Assembly: GCA_900316965.1 (NCBI GenBank)
Contig: ONEY01000009.1
Span: 92,403-156,402 of the forward strand
Source of the DNA: an uncultured Bacteroidales bacterium
GTDB lineage: Bacteria > Bacteroidota > Bacteroidia > Bacteroidales > P3
Length of the DNA: 64,000 nt
Reading direction: 5' to 3'
The translations under genes and the position numbers were made by a program. Below are positions 45,441-53,493 of this stretch, one piece after another (the stretch's first letter is position 1; the number at the start of each line of letters is the position of its first letter). A model generated the notes under the pieces. The model was not told the DNA's origin and ran no database searches. It saw only the letters and a program-made list of their open reading frames with translations.

Positions 45441-46469
45441 TTATTGGTTTTCGTATTTTTGTATCTCGTCATGGAAGAACTCCAGTTGTACTCCAGCCTG
45501 GCGGAACAGTTCCTCGCTTTCGGCTCCGGCGTGGTATTTGCGCTCGCACACCACGCGCTTAATTCCGCAGTTGATGATGAGCATGGCACACGTGCGGCAT
45601 GGTGTCATGCGGCAGTATAGTGTGGCACCGTCGAGGGCTATGCCGCGACGGGCAGCTTGGCAGATGGCGTTTTGCTCAGCATGTACGGTCCTCACACAGT
45701 GGTTGGTTATGCTGCCGTCGGGGTTTATGACTTTGTGGAAGAGGTGTCCCACCTCGTCGCAGTGGGGTAGACCTGAGGGCGATCCGACATAGCCCGTTAC
45801 CAGCAGCTGGCGGTCTTTCACGATGACGCATCCGCTGCGGCCTCGGTCGCAAGTGGCGCGTTTTGCAGCAGTGTCGGCGAGTTCCATGAAGTATTCATCC
45901 CAAGAAGGCCGGTGGTAGGTGATTTTGGAAAGCACCTCTTCAACTTGACGGTTCAAATCCTCAAAACTGCCTCCGTTGTCGAAGCGATAGTCGGCTTGGC
46001 TGATGCATACGCCCAGGTTTTGTTTGTTGGGGTCGTCGTTATCCATCTCGCGTTTTTCGTTGGCGATGAATGTCTCATAGTCGATATGGTCGGTTTCGCT
46101 GCCACGAAGTACGGCGCGCTCATACCTCACCTTGGGGTCGGCATCGACGGCAAAAAGGTAAAAGTTGGGTTTGCCACGTAGTGCGGCGACTTCGCCTGGG
46201 GTGCGTATGCTCTCTATTATGCAGTTGCATCCAGATGCTTGTGCTTGTTGGTAAAGTTGCTCTACAATCCATGAAGGCGTATGTTGGGCGCGGAGATCGT
46301 TGCCAACGAGAGTCATGCTGTCTCGGTTGACGGGCATTCCGCGTCGCTTAATCTCCTCGGTGATGAAGGCACGCACTGAATAGTGGACAAATCCGCGATT
46401 TTTTACCAGATAATCTACTATAGTACCTTTGCCGGCACCTAATGTTCCTGTTATTCCTATGGTTATCAT
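45441..46469 (-). CDS. Fused P-loop kinase-like and dCMP-deaminase-like protein
   Basis: 342 residues in two domains. The N-terminal part (1-190) is a nucleotide-kinase-type P-loop fold (GTLGAGKGT, K14) resembling dephospho-CoA or dNMP kinases, with a lid-like region (RGSETD). The C-terminal part (195-335) is a cytidine/deoxycytidylate deaminase with zinc ligands H263 (HAE, catalytic E265) and C291/C294 (PCRTCA), and the upstream TCDRGRSGCVIV signature. Such proteins deaminate dCMP to dUMP for dTTP synthesis, and the kinase half may act on or sense nucleotides. Two-domain AvcD-type antiphage deaminases have the same order but are longer, so a defence role is possible yet unproven. Confidence 0.88.
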   Translation of the reverse strand: MITIGITGTLGAGKGTIVDYLVKNRGFVHYSVRAFITEEIKRRGMPVNRDSMTLVGNDLRAQHTPSWIVEQLYQQAQASGCNCIIESIRTPGEVAALRGKPNFYLFAVDADPKVRYERAVLRGSETDHIDYETFIANEKREMDNDDPNKQNLGVCISQADYRFDNGGSFEDLNRQVEEVLSKITYHRPSWDEYFMELADTAAKRATCDRGRSGCVIVKDRQLLVTGYVGSPSGLPHCDEVGHLFHKVINPDGSITNHCVRTVHAEQNAICQAARRGIALDGATLYCRMTPCRTCAMLIINCGIKRVVCERKYHAGAESEELFRQAGVQLEFFHDEIQKYENQ

Positions 46470-46532
46470 GTGGCTATTGTTGCTTATTGTGACGAGGTGA
46501 TTATGTTAATAAAGTATTTCTGAGGCTGATGT

Positions 46533-47321
46533 TTATTCGTCTGATCCTACACAGCTGAAGGTTTTTGACACGGAATCGTACAGAAAAATAACATACCAGT
46601 AGCACTCGCCTCCGGCAGCGTAGCCTCCGCAGGCGTAGGTACCTTTCTTTCCGCCATAGTCTTTTATGATAATGCCGTCGACGCCGCCGCGAGGGAATCC
46701 ATTCGATAGTATCATTTTTGCCAGTGGGCCGTCTTTTTTATTTCCCATCTCCACCAAATCCCAATAGCTGGCTCTTAGTGTTTTGCCAACATTGGCGTCG
46801 CAAAAGATGGCGTCGAGTTGTGTGCTGTTGTCAACGTTGGTCAGCAACTTGACTTTTTTGTCCTTGTTGGCGTCGGTTGTGGCATCGCTTTCGGCCAAGA
46901 TAAGGGCGGATTCTTCGCCAATAGCAAAGAGCATATAGGCCTGGTATCTCTTTTCGGGGCCCTCTTTCTCGGTTTTTACATATTTGTCGAAAGTGAGTTT
47001 TGCCTGACAACCATTGATGAATTCCACTTTGACGTTTTCGCAGCGTTGCTCGTAGTATTTATATATTTTGAACAGTCGGTTGTGGCTTTTCAATACTTGC
47101 TCTTTAAAGAGATGAGATTTGTAATATAGCACTATATCGCTGTATAGCCCTTCCAACTGTGTTAAGTTGCGGCTGTTCAATGCTTTTGTCCATGAATTCA
47201 AAGTATTCATGCACATCTGTGTGTTGCTTTTTTCTATGTTGGCGTCATCTTTTTTTTGAGCCATACTTGCTGCCGATGTCATAAGCAACATAGCAATGAG
47301 TATATATAGAGTTTTTTTCAT
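46533..47321 (-). CDS. Secreted protein of unknown function (possible NTF2-like N-terminal part)
   Basis: 262 residues with a signal peptide (MKKTLYILIAMLLMTSAASMAQ). Residues 35-130 (SWTKALNSRNLTQLEGLYSD, LKSHNRLFKIYKYYEQ) resemble the helix-plus-sheet pattern of NTF2-like proteins; the end is cysteine- and glycine-rich (GTYACGGYAAGGECYWYVIF). Not recognised as a named family. It lies 63 bp before the kinase-deaminase gene and 81 bp after purE on the same strand, so read-through is possible. Confidence 0.65.
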   Translation of the reverse strand: MKKTLYILIAMLLMTSAASMAQKKDDANIEKSNTQMCMNTLNSWTKALNSRNLTQLEGLYSDIVLYYKSHLFKEQVLKSHNRLFKIYKYYEQRCENVKVEFINGCQAKLTFDKYVKTEKEGPEKRYQAYMLFAIGEESALILAESDATTDANKDKKVKLLTNVDNSTQLDAIFCDANVGKTLRASYWDLVEMGNKKDGPLAKMILSNGFPRGGVDGIIIKDYGGKKGTYACGGYAAGGECYWYVIFLYDSVSKTFSCVGSDE

Positions 47322-47402
47322 CGATGGAGGGTTTTGTGTAAAATGTGATTGTTGATAGAGTTTGGATAGGAGCCAAAAACTATTAGAGATTTTTTTCTTG
47401 TT

Positions 47403-47909
47403 TTAGCACTTATACTTGTATTCCAATTTGGCCAGCTCTTCGTTGGCTTTGACAATTTTATTTTTTAGGCCTGACTTATAGGCGATAAGTTTTTCCATCA
47501 TTTTTTCGTCGCCGAGGGCGATAATCTGCATTGCCAGTATAGCTGCGTTCTGAGCTCCGTTTATGGCCACTGTGGCTACGGGAATTCCTGGAGGCATCTG
47601 CATGATGGCAAATGTTGCGTCAAGACCCTCCAAGCAGGAGCCTTTGATGGGTACTCCAATCACTGGCAGTGGTGTTTCGGCGGCAATGACTCCGGGCAGA
47701 GCTGCTGCCATTCCGGCTCCGGCAATGATGATTTTGATTCCGCGACTTTGAGCGTTGCGGGCGAAATCGCTAACCTCTTGTGGGGTGCGGTGTGCGGAGA
47801 GTGCGTTGACTTCAAAAGGGATCTCCATCTCTTCAAAAAACTGGCAGGCTTTTTCCATTACTGGCAAGTCGCTGGTGGAGCCCATAATGATACTTACGAG
47901 TGGTTTCAT
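47403..47909 (-). CDS. purE: N5-carboxyaminoimidazole ribonucleotide mutase PurE
   Basis: 168 residues. It converts N5-CAIR to CAIR in purine synthesis. Signatures: MGSTSD (9-14), SAHRTP (38-43), GAGMAAALPGVIA, GVP, and QMPPGIPVATVAING, as in class I (bacterial, purK-coupled) PurE. purK is not adjacent in the window. The gene ends 81 bp before the secreted-protein gene. Confidence 0.97.
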   Translation of the reverse strand: MKPLVSIIMGSTSDLPVMEKACQFFEEMEIPFEVNALSAHRTPQEVSDFARNAQSRGIKIIIAGAGMAAALPGVIAAETPLPVIGVPIKGSCLEGLDATFAIMQMPPGIPVATVAINGAQNAAILAMQIIALGDEKMMEKLIAYKSGLKNKIVKANEELAKLEYKYKC

Positions 47910-47963
47910 ATGTTTTTATTTTTTTTCTTTAATTAATAACGTTTTTTTGTTGCCTTTATTGTG

Positions 47964-48875
47964 CTACTCTTTGGCATTGGATCGTGTCTTTTTTCTACTC
48001 CTTTTGCTTATCCAGTAACCTATGGAAAGAACTAGAGCTATTGGTGTTACGAGAACTATGATATATAGGATAGCAGTCAGAATTATCCTCATAACGCTTG
48101 AATCATGTATTAAGAGCAAAATAGAGCCAACAACAAACATCAAGATCACATACGCCCATACGGAAAATCCTAAGAAAAGGCGCCACGATGTGCCCCAAAA
48201 GTTATATCCAAACAATTGGCGATAGGCGATGTAATAGTAGAAAGGGATGAGGAGTATTAATATGGGAAATATATTTCCGAGTAGAATGCAGATGAGCATT
48301 AGAGAACTCATAAATATCTGGATTGTGGCACCTTCGGGAATTGTGTGTTGTGGGTGGCGTGGTGAAAAACGGAAAAGAAACCATGTTGGGAAGGTGAGAG
48401 TTATGGTCATAGCTATGGCGCCCCATGCAGGATTGTCTTTTAGCCAGTTTATTGCAGTTATAAAAACCCTTAAACTATCGTCAGTTCCAGTAAGTGGCTC
48501 GGACTTGACACCTAACAAATAATTTGTCAGAGCATAGATCACTGCGATACCGAAAAGCAGGTTTAAAGGAGGTGTACTTATTTGACGATGACCGCTTATG
48601 TATTTGCCAATGAAATGACCAGGGCGTATCATAAGTTGGTACACCGTGTAGGGCATAGAGCGCGAATTTCCTGTCCAAATGTTTATAAAGCTAGAAATAA
48701 GTGATTTCCATGTGATACGCCCGTCGCCCATGGATTGTCCGCAAAGGGGACAAAAATTGCCTTCGAAATCGTGTCCGCAGTTGGCGCAATGGTGTATGCC
48801 TTCATCCTTGACATAGTACTTGATAGACTTTCCTTGCCAAGTACGGAACCTACGACGAAACTCTTTGAGTTTCAT
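47964..48875 (-). CDS. DUF3667-type membrane protein with N-terminal zinc ribbon
   Basis: 303 residues from ATG 48875; the longer reading at 48938 would overlap the neighbour. The N-terminus has a zinc ribbon (HHCANCG ... NFCPLCGQ), followed by the WKSLISSF..RSMPYTVYQLMIRPGHFIGKYISGHRQI block typical of DUF3667, and then five or six transmembrane segments. Function unknown; the family often accompanies cell-envelope genes. It starts 5 bp after the stop of the upstream gate-domain membrane protein, so the two are probably translated from one mRNA. Confidence 0.8.
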   Translation of the reverse strand: MKLKEFRRRFRTWQGKSIKYYVKDEGIHHCANCGHDFEGNFCPLCGQSMGDGRITWKSLISSFINIWTGNSRSMPYTVYQLMIRPGHFIGKYISGHRQISTPPLNLLFGIAVIYALTNYLLGVKSEPLTGTDDSLRVFITAINWLKDNPAWGAIAMTITLTFPTWFLFRFSPRHPQHTIPEGATIQIFMSSLMLICILLGNIFPILILLIPFYYYIAYRQLFGYNFWGTSWRLFLGFSVWAYVILMFVVGSILLLIHDSSVMRIILTAILYIIVLVTPIALVLSIGYWISKRSRKKTRSNAKE

Positions 48876-48880
48876 GACAG

Positions 48881-50146
48881 TCATGCAAAGATCAAACTTA
48901 ACAATACCCAAATCCAATGTGCGGCGATGCCGGCGCAAAGGCCGCCAATAGTATGTGCACCTATGGCTTTGCCAATGAGTTTGCGATATCCGAGGCTGTC
49001 AAGCATGGCAGTGTGAGTGCTGAGATATCCGCTCCAGCACATGCCCATGGCGGTAAAGACAGCAATGGCGTTGTTGTTGATAATGCCAGCGGCATCGAAG
49101 GTGGGCACCAAACCAATGGCGGCGCCTACTGCTCCCAATGCCGTGATGGGGAAACCAACCAAAGCGCCGTTCTCAAAGCCGAAAAGCCAGTAGAATACGA
49201 AGTTGACCTTGTCGGCAAGCCATGTTATGATAGGTACACCTTCGTAGGCCTTGCCCAAATACTCTCCATTTTCGCCGGCAGGGCCAAAGGTGAGCATCAT
49301 GACAATAGTGCTTATGCACAGTACGCCGGGAATGATAGCAACGCCGATACCGACACCGCTCTTTCCCCCGTCGAGCATAGCGTTGAGGAAACGCTGGAAG
49401 ACGCTACCCTCGCTTTTGAACGAGATGTTCTGCTCGGTGCCTTCGTCCTCAGTCACAGGGCTATCCATTTCGGGATAGCTTTTGAGAGTGAAATGCTGCA
49501 TGAGACGAGTGGAAACGATGCTCCCAATTACAGCGCCCAGCAGACCTACCAATGCTCCGCTACCATAGCCCTTGCCCGTCATGAAGGCTATGACAACAAG
49601 ACCCATGCCGAAGGCTGTGCCGAAGTTTGTTAAACTCACCAGCTGGTATTTTTTGAAATAGCGAGCGAAGTTGTTGTCCTTGGCGAGCGAAATGATTGCG
49701 GGATTGTCGCTCAGAAAGGTCATCACAGCTCCCAGGGCAGCTACACCAGGCAAGTTGTAGAGCGGTTTCATCAAAGGACGCAAGATATTCTCCATGAGAC
49801 GCACAACACCAAACTCTGTCAGCAATTTGGATATGGCACCCATCAGAACGCATATAGCCATGATGTAAAACACCGTTTCAAGCAACAGCTGGTAGGCTGT
49901 TTGCATAAAGGTGTTGAGCATTTTTGGCAACGTCATTTTGTATGCCAAGAAACCGAAAAAAGCAAAGAAGCATAAAAGGAAAATAAGAGCTTCAAAGCTG
50001 CGTAAAGTGGTGAACTTGAATCGGCTGGTCTTATTTTTTTTGCTACTGTCTTGCTTTGTGTTGGCGGTTTCGTGGTGGCGGAACACCTCAAAGGGATTCA
50101 GCACCGAAAGAAGGTTGTGGCGGGGTTTATTGTTGCTTTCTTCCAT
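48881..50146 (-). CDS. Gate-domain membrane protein (CD0519/CD1768-like)
   Basis: 421 residues, with about nine to ten transmembrane segments and a charged cytosolic N-terminus (1-45). The pattern (GVVRLMENILRPLMKPLYNLPG, SDNPAIISLAKDN, TNFGTAFGMGLVVIAFM, GKSGVGIGVAIIPGVLCI) matches the nucleoside-recognition/gate domain superfamily, especially the CD0519/CD1768-type membrane proteins annotated in Bacteroidota and Clostridia. The ligand is unknown; it may bind nucleosides or a spore/wall component as in related gate proteins. Co-transcribed with the DUF3667 gene. Confidence 0.75.
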   Translation of the reverse strand: MEESNNKPRHNLLSVLNPFEVFRHHETANTKQDSSKKNKTSRFKFTTLRSFEALIFLLCFFAFFGFLAYKMTLPKMLNTFMQTAYQLLLETVFYIMAICVLMGAISKLLTEFGVVRLMENILRPLMKPLYNLPGVAALGAVMTFLSDNPAIISLAKDNNFARYFKKYQLVSLTNFGTAFGMGLVVIAFMTGKGYGSGALVGLLGAVIGSIVSTRLMQHFTLKSYPEMDSPVTEDEGTEQNISFKSEGSVFQRFLNAMLDGGKSGVGIGVAIIPGVLCISTIVMMLTFGPAGENGEYLGKAYEGVPIITWLADKVNFVFYWLFGFENGALVGFPITALGAVGAAIGLVPTFDAAGIINNNAIAVFTAMGMCWSGYLSTHTAMLDSLGYRKLIGKAIGAHTIGGLCAGIAAHWIWVLLSLIFA

Positions 50147-50188
50147 GGGAATTATTTTCTTAATAGATTGTGACTTAAAAAAGAGCCT

Positions 50189-51298
50189 TTACATTCCGCG
50201 CTCCATAAACATGCGGTGAATGTTCATGTGCCAGGTTATACCCAAGTTGACGTTGATTGTTTTGGTTTCCCAATTTGTGTTGGCGTAGGAGTTATCCATC
50301 TTGTTGTCGCAATAAGAAAGAACGCCGTGCACGCGGACATCCTTGCAGAAGGATGGGTTATATTCGAAACCAATGCCATATTTGGCAATGGTGCTACCGG
50401 CAGGAATCAAACAGTCGAGCTCGTTGTTGCTGAGAAGGTCAACCTCCGACTTGTTCTGTTCGTAAGAGACCTTTCCGTATATGTTGAAGTCCTTGGTAAG
50501 GTGAAAGTTGAAGCAAGCTATTCCGGCAAAGTTCTTTCCCCAGTCGTCCACGTCCAATGCATGGTGGATAAGGTCGACATAGAGATCCCAACGGTCGTAT
50601 ATCAGTTTGTTGCCTAGGGCGATATAATTCATGAACTTGTGGTCAAAACGTTCAAACATGTTTACAGAGTAGAGCGTGTTGAAATGTCCCATCTTGCCTG
50701 ACCAAAAAAGGCTGTATGCCAGCAGGCCGCTACGCCATTCCTGTCCCGGATTGTACCCTAGGTTGGCTCCATAGTGCACGTAAGGTGAGTTAGCCACTTG
50801 AGCCAGGATCATGTGCTTTTCATTGTCGCTTTTGTAAGCGGCTGCACCACCCAGCTGGAAGCAGTAAAAATTATCCCAATAGTTGGTGCTGAATAGTACA
50901 TCGATAGGAGCTGCATCGTACTCAAAGCCTCCTACGGCCAAAGCGTCCTTTCCGAGGCGGAACATCCAATTTTTGTTAGGATGGTAGGTGAGATATAGGA
51001 AGTCGGTGTTGTCAAAGAAAGACACCGATCCGTTTTGGGCTATGATTCGCTGGCGGAAAAAGTAGCTGAATTTGTCATTGAGGTCACCGCCGACAAGGAA
51101 ATTGAAATATTTTCCATGAAAGCCATAAGGGTGGCTTGTAGAGTTCCCTTGTTCAATGGTGTATTGGTCAAAGTCGGCGCGGGCTTCGAGACGTATTTGA
51201 GTGAATACGGGTGAGAATATCACCTGAGAATTGGCTTGGCATGCAAAAAACAATGCGGCAACCAAAAATAAGCGTTTTGTCAGTAGTTTTGTTTTCAA
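50189..51298 (-). CDS. Porin (phosphate-selective porin O/P-like)
   Basis: 369 residues from a TTG start at 51298 (MKTKLLTKRLFLVAALFFACQANS signal peptide). The longer ATG reading at 51364 is rejected because the minus-strand promoter box (51334-51341) puts the transcript start near 51327, downstream of that ATG. The mature part is a beta-barrel rich in aromatic and glycine strand patterns (YFFRQRI, FDNTDFLYLTYHP, NWMFRLGKDALAVGGFEYD), as in OprP-type Bacteroidota porins. Solute unknown. The gene is divergent from the barrel protein at 51437. Confidence 0.82.
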   Translation of the reverse strand: MKTKLLTKRLFLVAALFFACQANSQVIFSPVFTQIRLEARADFDQYTIEQGNSTSHPYGFHGKYFNFLVGGDLNDKFSYFFRQRIIAQNGSVSFFDNTDFLYLTYHPNKNWMFRLGKDALAVGGFEYDAAPIDVLFSTNYWDNFYCFQLGGAAAYKSDNEKHMILAQVANSPYVHYGANLGYNPGQEWRSGLLAYSLFWSGKMGHFNTLYSVNMFERFDHKFMNYIALGNKLIYDRWDLYVDLIHHALDVDDWGKNFAGIACFNFHLTKDFNIYGKVSYEQNKSEVDLLSNNELDCLIPAGSTIAKYGIGFEYNPSFCKDVRVHGVLSYCDNKMDNSYANTNWETKTINVNLGITWHMNIHRMFMERGM

Positions 51299-51333
51299 TG
51301 TCTTATTATTATAATTTGTTTTCGAATAAAATG

Positions 51334-51341
51334 CAAAAATA
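51334..51341 (-). promoter_or_regulatory. Minus-strand -7 promoter box for the porin gene
   Basis: Reads TATTTTTG on the minus strand. Predicted start near 51327; it decides the TTG start of the porin. Confidence 0.65.
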
Positions 51342-51404
51342 CACAAGTTTGGTTGAATGCCCAAAAAAATATGATTAAAAATGGGTGGATAAGAAAAAAA
51401 ATGC

Positions 51405-51412
51405 TATTTTTG
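51405..51412 (+). promoter_or_regulatory. -7 promoter box (TATTTTTG) for the outer-membrane barrel gene
   Basis: Exact TAnnTTTG match 25 bases before ATG 51437, implying a very short leader. It lies back-to-back with the porin promoter. Confidence 0.65.
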
Positions 51413-51436
51413 CGTTCGGAATAAAATAATAACAAT

Positions 51437-52225
51437 ATGCGTAAAAGTAATACATTCAAAACTTTAGTACTACTGGCGGCTTTTGTGTCCGCTGGTTTTG
51501 GCGCAAATGCCCAGCTGACTCATTTGGAGCAGTCACTTTATCTCAATTTCAACATGCCAACAGCTGAGTTCAACGATGATATCGCAAACAATGCCTTTGG
51601 CGAACAGATTCCTATGACCCGTTTCAACGCAGGCAAGGATGCTGTGTTTGGTTTCGGTCTTGGTTATCGTGTGTCGTATCGCTTCGATGTCGGATTTGGC
51701 GAAGTGTCACCTTATCTGCATGGCGATTTCCAGTGGAACCGTGTAAGCGGCAGCACTCGCGACCGCTACATGAATGCTAACGATGGTAGCTCTCCCAACT
51801 ATTTCAATATTCCTATTTATATTGGTGTTAACTACCGTTATCAGTTGACCGACATTTTCACTCCCTTTGCAGAGTTTGGTATTGGTCCAGATTTCTTTAT
51901 GATCACCAAGGAGAGCGGCAAAGTTCAGGTCCCCGATTATAGCACTCCTGGTTTGGCAGACTATGTGGCAGCGCACGACTATGAGTTCAAGCTCCGCTAT
52001 CAGACAACCACTAACGTCGCCTTCCAACTGGGCGTTGGTTGCTATTTTGGCCAGCATGTTAGCGCAAGCTTGCACTACAACGGATATGGCAAGCATGCCA
52101 TCAAGTACAAAAAAGCTGATGATATTCAAAGTGAACCATGGTTGGCAGGCGCTGATGCTTCCACTACCGCTACTCAGACACGCAGCGTAGGAATGCTCTC
52201 ATTCCGCATTGGTTTCCACTTCTAA
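51437..52225 (+). CDS. Outer-membrane beta-barrel protein
   Basis: 262 residues. Signal peptide (to about residue 25, GFGANAQ), then alternating strands of a small barrel (VFGFGLGYRVSYRFDVGFGEVSPYLHGDFQW, IYIGVNYRYQL, FTPFAEFGIGPDF, NVAFQLGVGCYFG) ending with Phe (FRIGFHF), the usual C-terminal signal for Bam-mediated insertion. Belongs to the OmpW/OmpA-barrel-like or PorT-like group; which one cannot be settled. Its own promoter is 25 bp upstream and a terminator is 27 bp downstream. Confidence 0.82.
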   Translation: MRKSNTFKTLVLLAAFVSAGFGANAQLTHLEQSLYLNFNMPTAEFNDDIANNAFGEQIPMTRFNAGKDAVFGFGLGYRVSYRFDVGFGEVSPYLHGDFQWNRVSGSTRDRYMNANDGSSPNYFNIPIYIGVNYRYQLTDIFTPFAEFGIGPDFFMITKESGKVQVPDYSTPGLADYVAAHDYEFKLRYQTTTNVAFQLGVGCYFGQHVSASLHYNGYGKHAIKYKKADDIQSEPWLAGADASTTATQTRSVGMLSFRIGFHF

Positions 52226-52251
52226 TAGATTGGCATTAAATCATTTATTAT

Positions 52252-52287
52252 AGGGAAGGCATGATTTCTCATGCTTCCCTTTTTTTG
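52252..52287 (+). terminator. Intrinsic terminator
   Basis: Stem of 6+6 bp with one bulged G (52252-52264 with 52269-52280), 4-base TTTC loop, then seven Ts. It ends the barrel-protein unit. Confidence 0.85.
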
Positions 52288-52299
52288 TAAAACATTATC

Positions 52300-53484
52300 A
52301 TGAAAGCATTGTTTTTACTTTTCGCAACTGTTGCGGCTTTTTCTCTTTCCGCTCAGCCCCAAGGCCATTTCAATAAGCACCACAACGCCACATCCAATCC
52401 TTCTCCGAAGGACAACTATTCTTGGAAAATGACAAGTTTCCAAACTGATGACAACTATCAGTTGTGCCAGTTTTCGTACGACATTAATCATCGTCTGATA
52501 GCTTATACAGACACGGTTAGAGGCGAGTATTACGTCGTCGACTCTATGACGTACGACGATAATGGTAACATGGTTCGTTTGTCGGGTTGGCAACGACTGA
52601 ATGGAACCCTGCAGAATGTCTACTATATCGACTATACCTATAACGAAGCTGGACTTATCGCTTCAAGAAGCAATTACAACAATTTCAATGGTGTGTGGGA
52701 GCTGGGAGGCGTCTACAATTACTCGTATGACGAGAATGGCAAGATAGTGCTTACCACTCTGACCATGGGTAATATGGTTTATCAAAAAATAGAGTATGCT
52801 TATGATGGAGACAAATGCTTGTCGGAATTGTGGTACAGCTATAGTTTCGACGCAGGAGGACTTCTGCCATCCGAGAAATATGTCAACACATATTCCAACG
52901 GTCATTTGACACTTCAATATGACAGCGTTAGCGATGACGGAGTCCATTGGTCAAATAACGGAAGATATACTTATGTCTACGACAACATGGGCAATTGTTT
53001 GGAGCACCATCACTATGACAAATATGGCAGTGAAGTTGAGCGTAATGTCTATACTTACAATAATGATATGCCTCTTAGCAGCACTCTGTTACCATGGAAT
53101 CCTGAGATAAATCGTCCTAAGGTTTACGACAATGTGAGCGTCTGTACAAGAGAGGCGTGGTATAGTCTTGATATTGACCACAATCTGCAATATATTTGTG
53201 ACTATATCTACAACTATTCAGACATCAATGCCACTGTGCTTCCTGCTGAAAGCGAGAGGATTGTCCTTTATCCCAATCCTATATCGAATTATACTGTTTT
53301 GAGTGGACTTTCCGATGGTCCCGCACAAATGGAAATATATGATATTGCAGGAAGATTTGTTGCTTCCTATAGTATTATGGGACCAACGGCAACTGTCGAT
53401 ATCAGCGGTTTTGTTTCAGGATGTTACGTTGTACGTATAAAACAAGACAATTTGACCAAGAGTATGAAGATGGTTGTAAGGTAA
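52300..53484 (+). CDS. T9SS-secreted YD-like repeat protein
   Basis: 394 residues. Signal peptide (MKALFLLFATVAAFSLSA), a middle part of YD-like repeats (MTYDDNGNM, YTYNEAGL, YSYDENGKI, YVYDNMGNC, YTYNNDM) similar to the protein at 13280, and a C-terminal T9SS type A sorting domain (VLYPNPISNYTVL ... YVVRIKQDN). It is therefore exported and probably attached to the cell surface. Unlike its relative at 13280 it carries the sorting domain, so the two may act on opposite sides of the outer membrane. Function unknown. The convergent GH3 gene ends 9 bp downstream. Confidence 0.82.
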   Translation: MKALFLLFATVAAFSLSAQPQGHFNKHHNATSNPSPKDNYSWKMTSFQTDDNYQLCQFSYDINHRLIAYTDTVRGEYYVVDSMTYDDNGNMVRLSGWQRLNGTLQNVYYIDYTYNEAGLIASRSNYNNFNGVWELGGVYNYSYDENGKIVLTTLTMGNMVYQKIEYAYDGDKCLSELWYSYSFDAGGLLPSEKYVNTYSNGHLTLQYDSVSDDGVHWSNNGRYTYVYDNMGNCLEHHHYDKYGSEVERNVYTYNNDMPLSSTLLPWNPEINRPKVYDNVSVCTREAWYSLDIDHNLQYICDYIYNYSDINATVLPAESERIVLYPNPISNYTVLSGLSDGPAQMEIYDIAGRFVASYSIMGPTATVDISGFVSGCYVVRIKQDNLTKSMKMVVR

Positions 53485-53493
53485 AAGATGCTT

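Noticed and set aside
51299..51364. ATG start for the porin at 51364
   Set aside because: It lies upstream of the predicted transcript start from the promoter box at 51334-51341; the TTG at 51298 gives a proper signal peptide.
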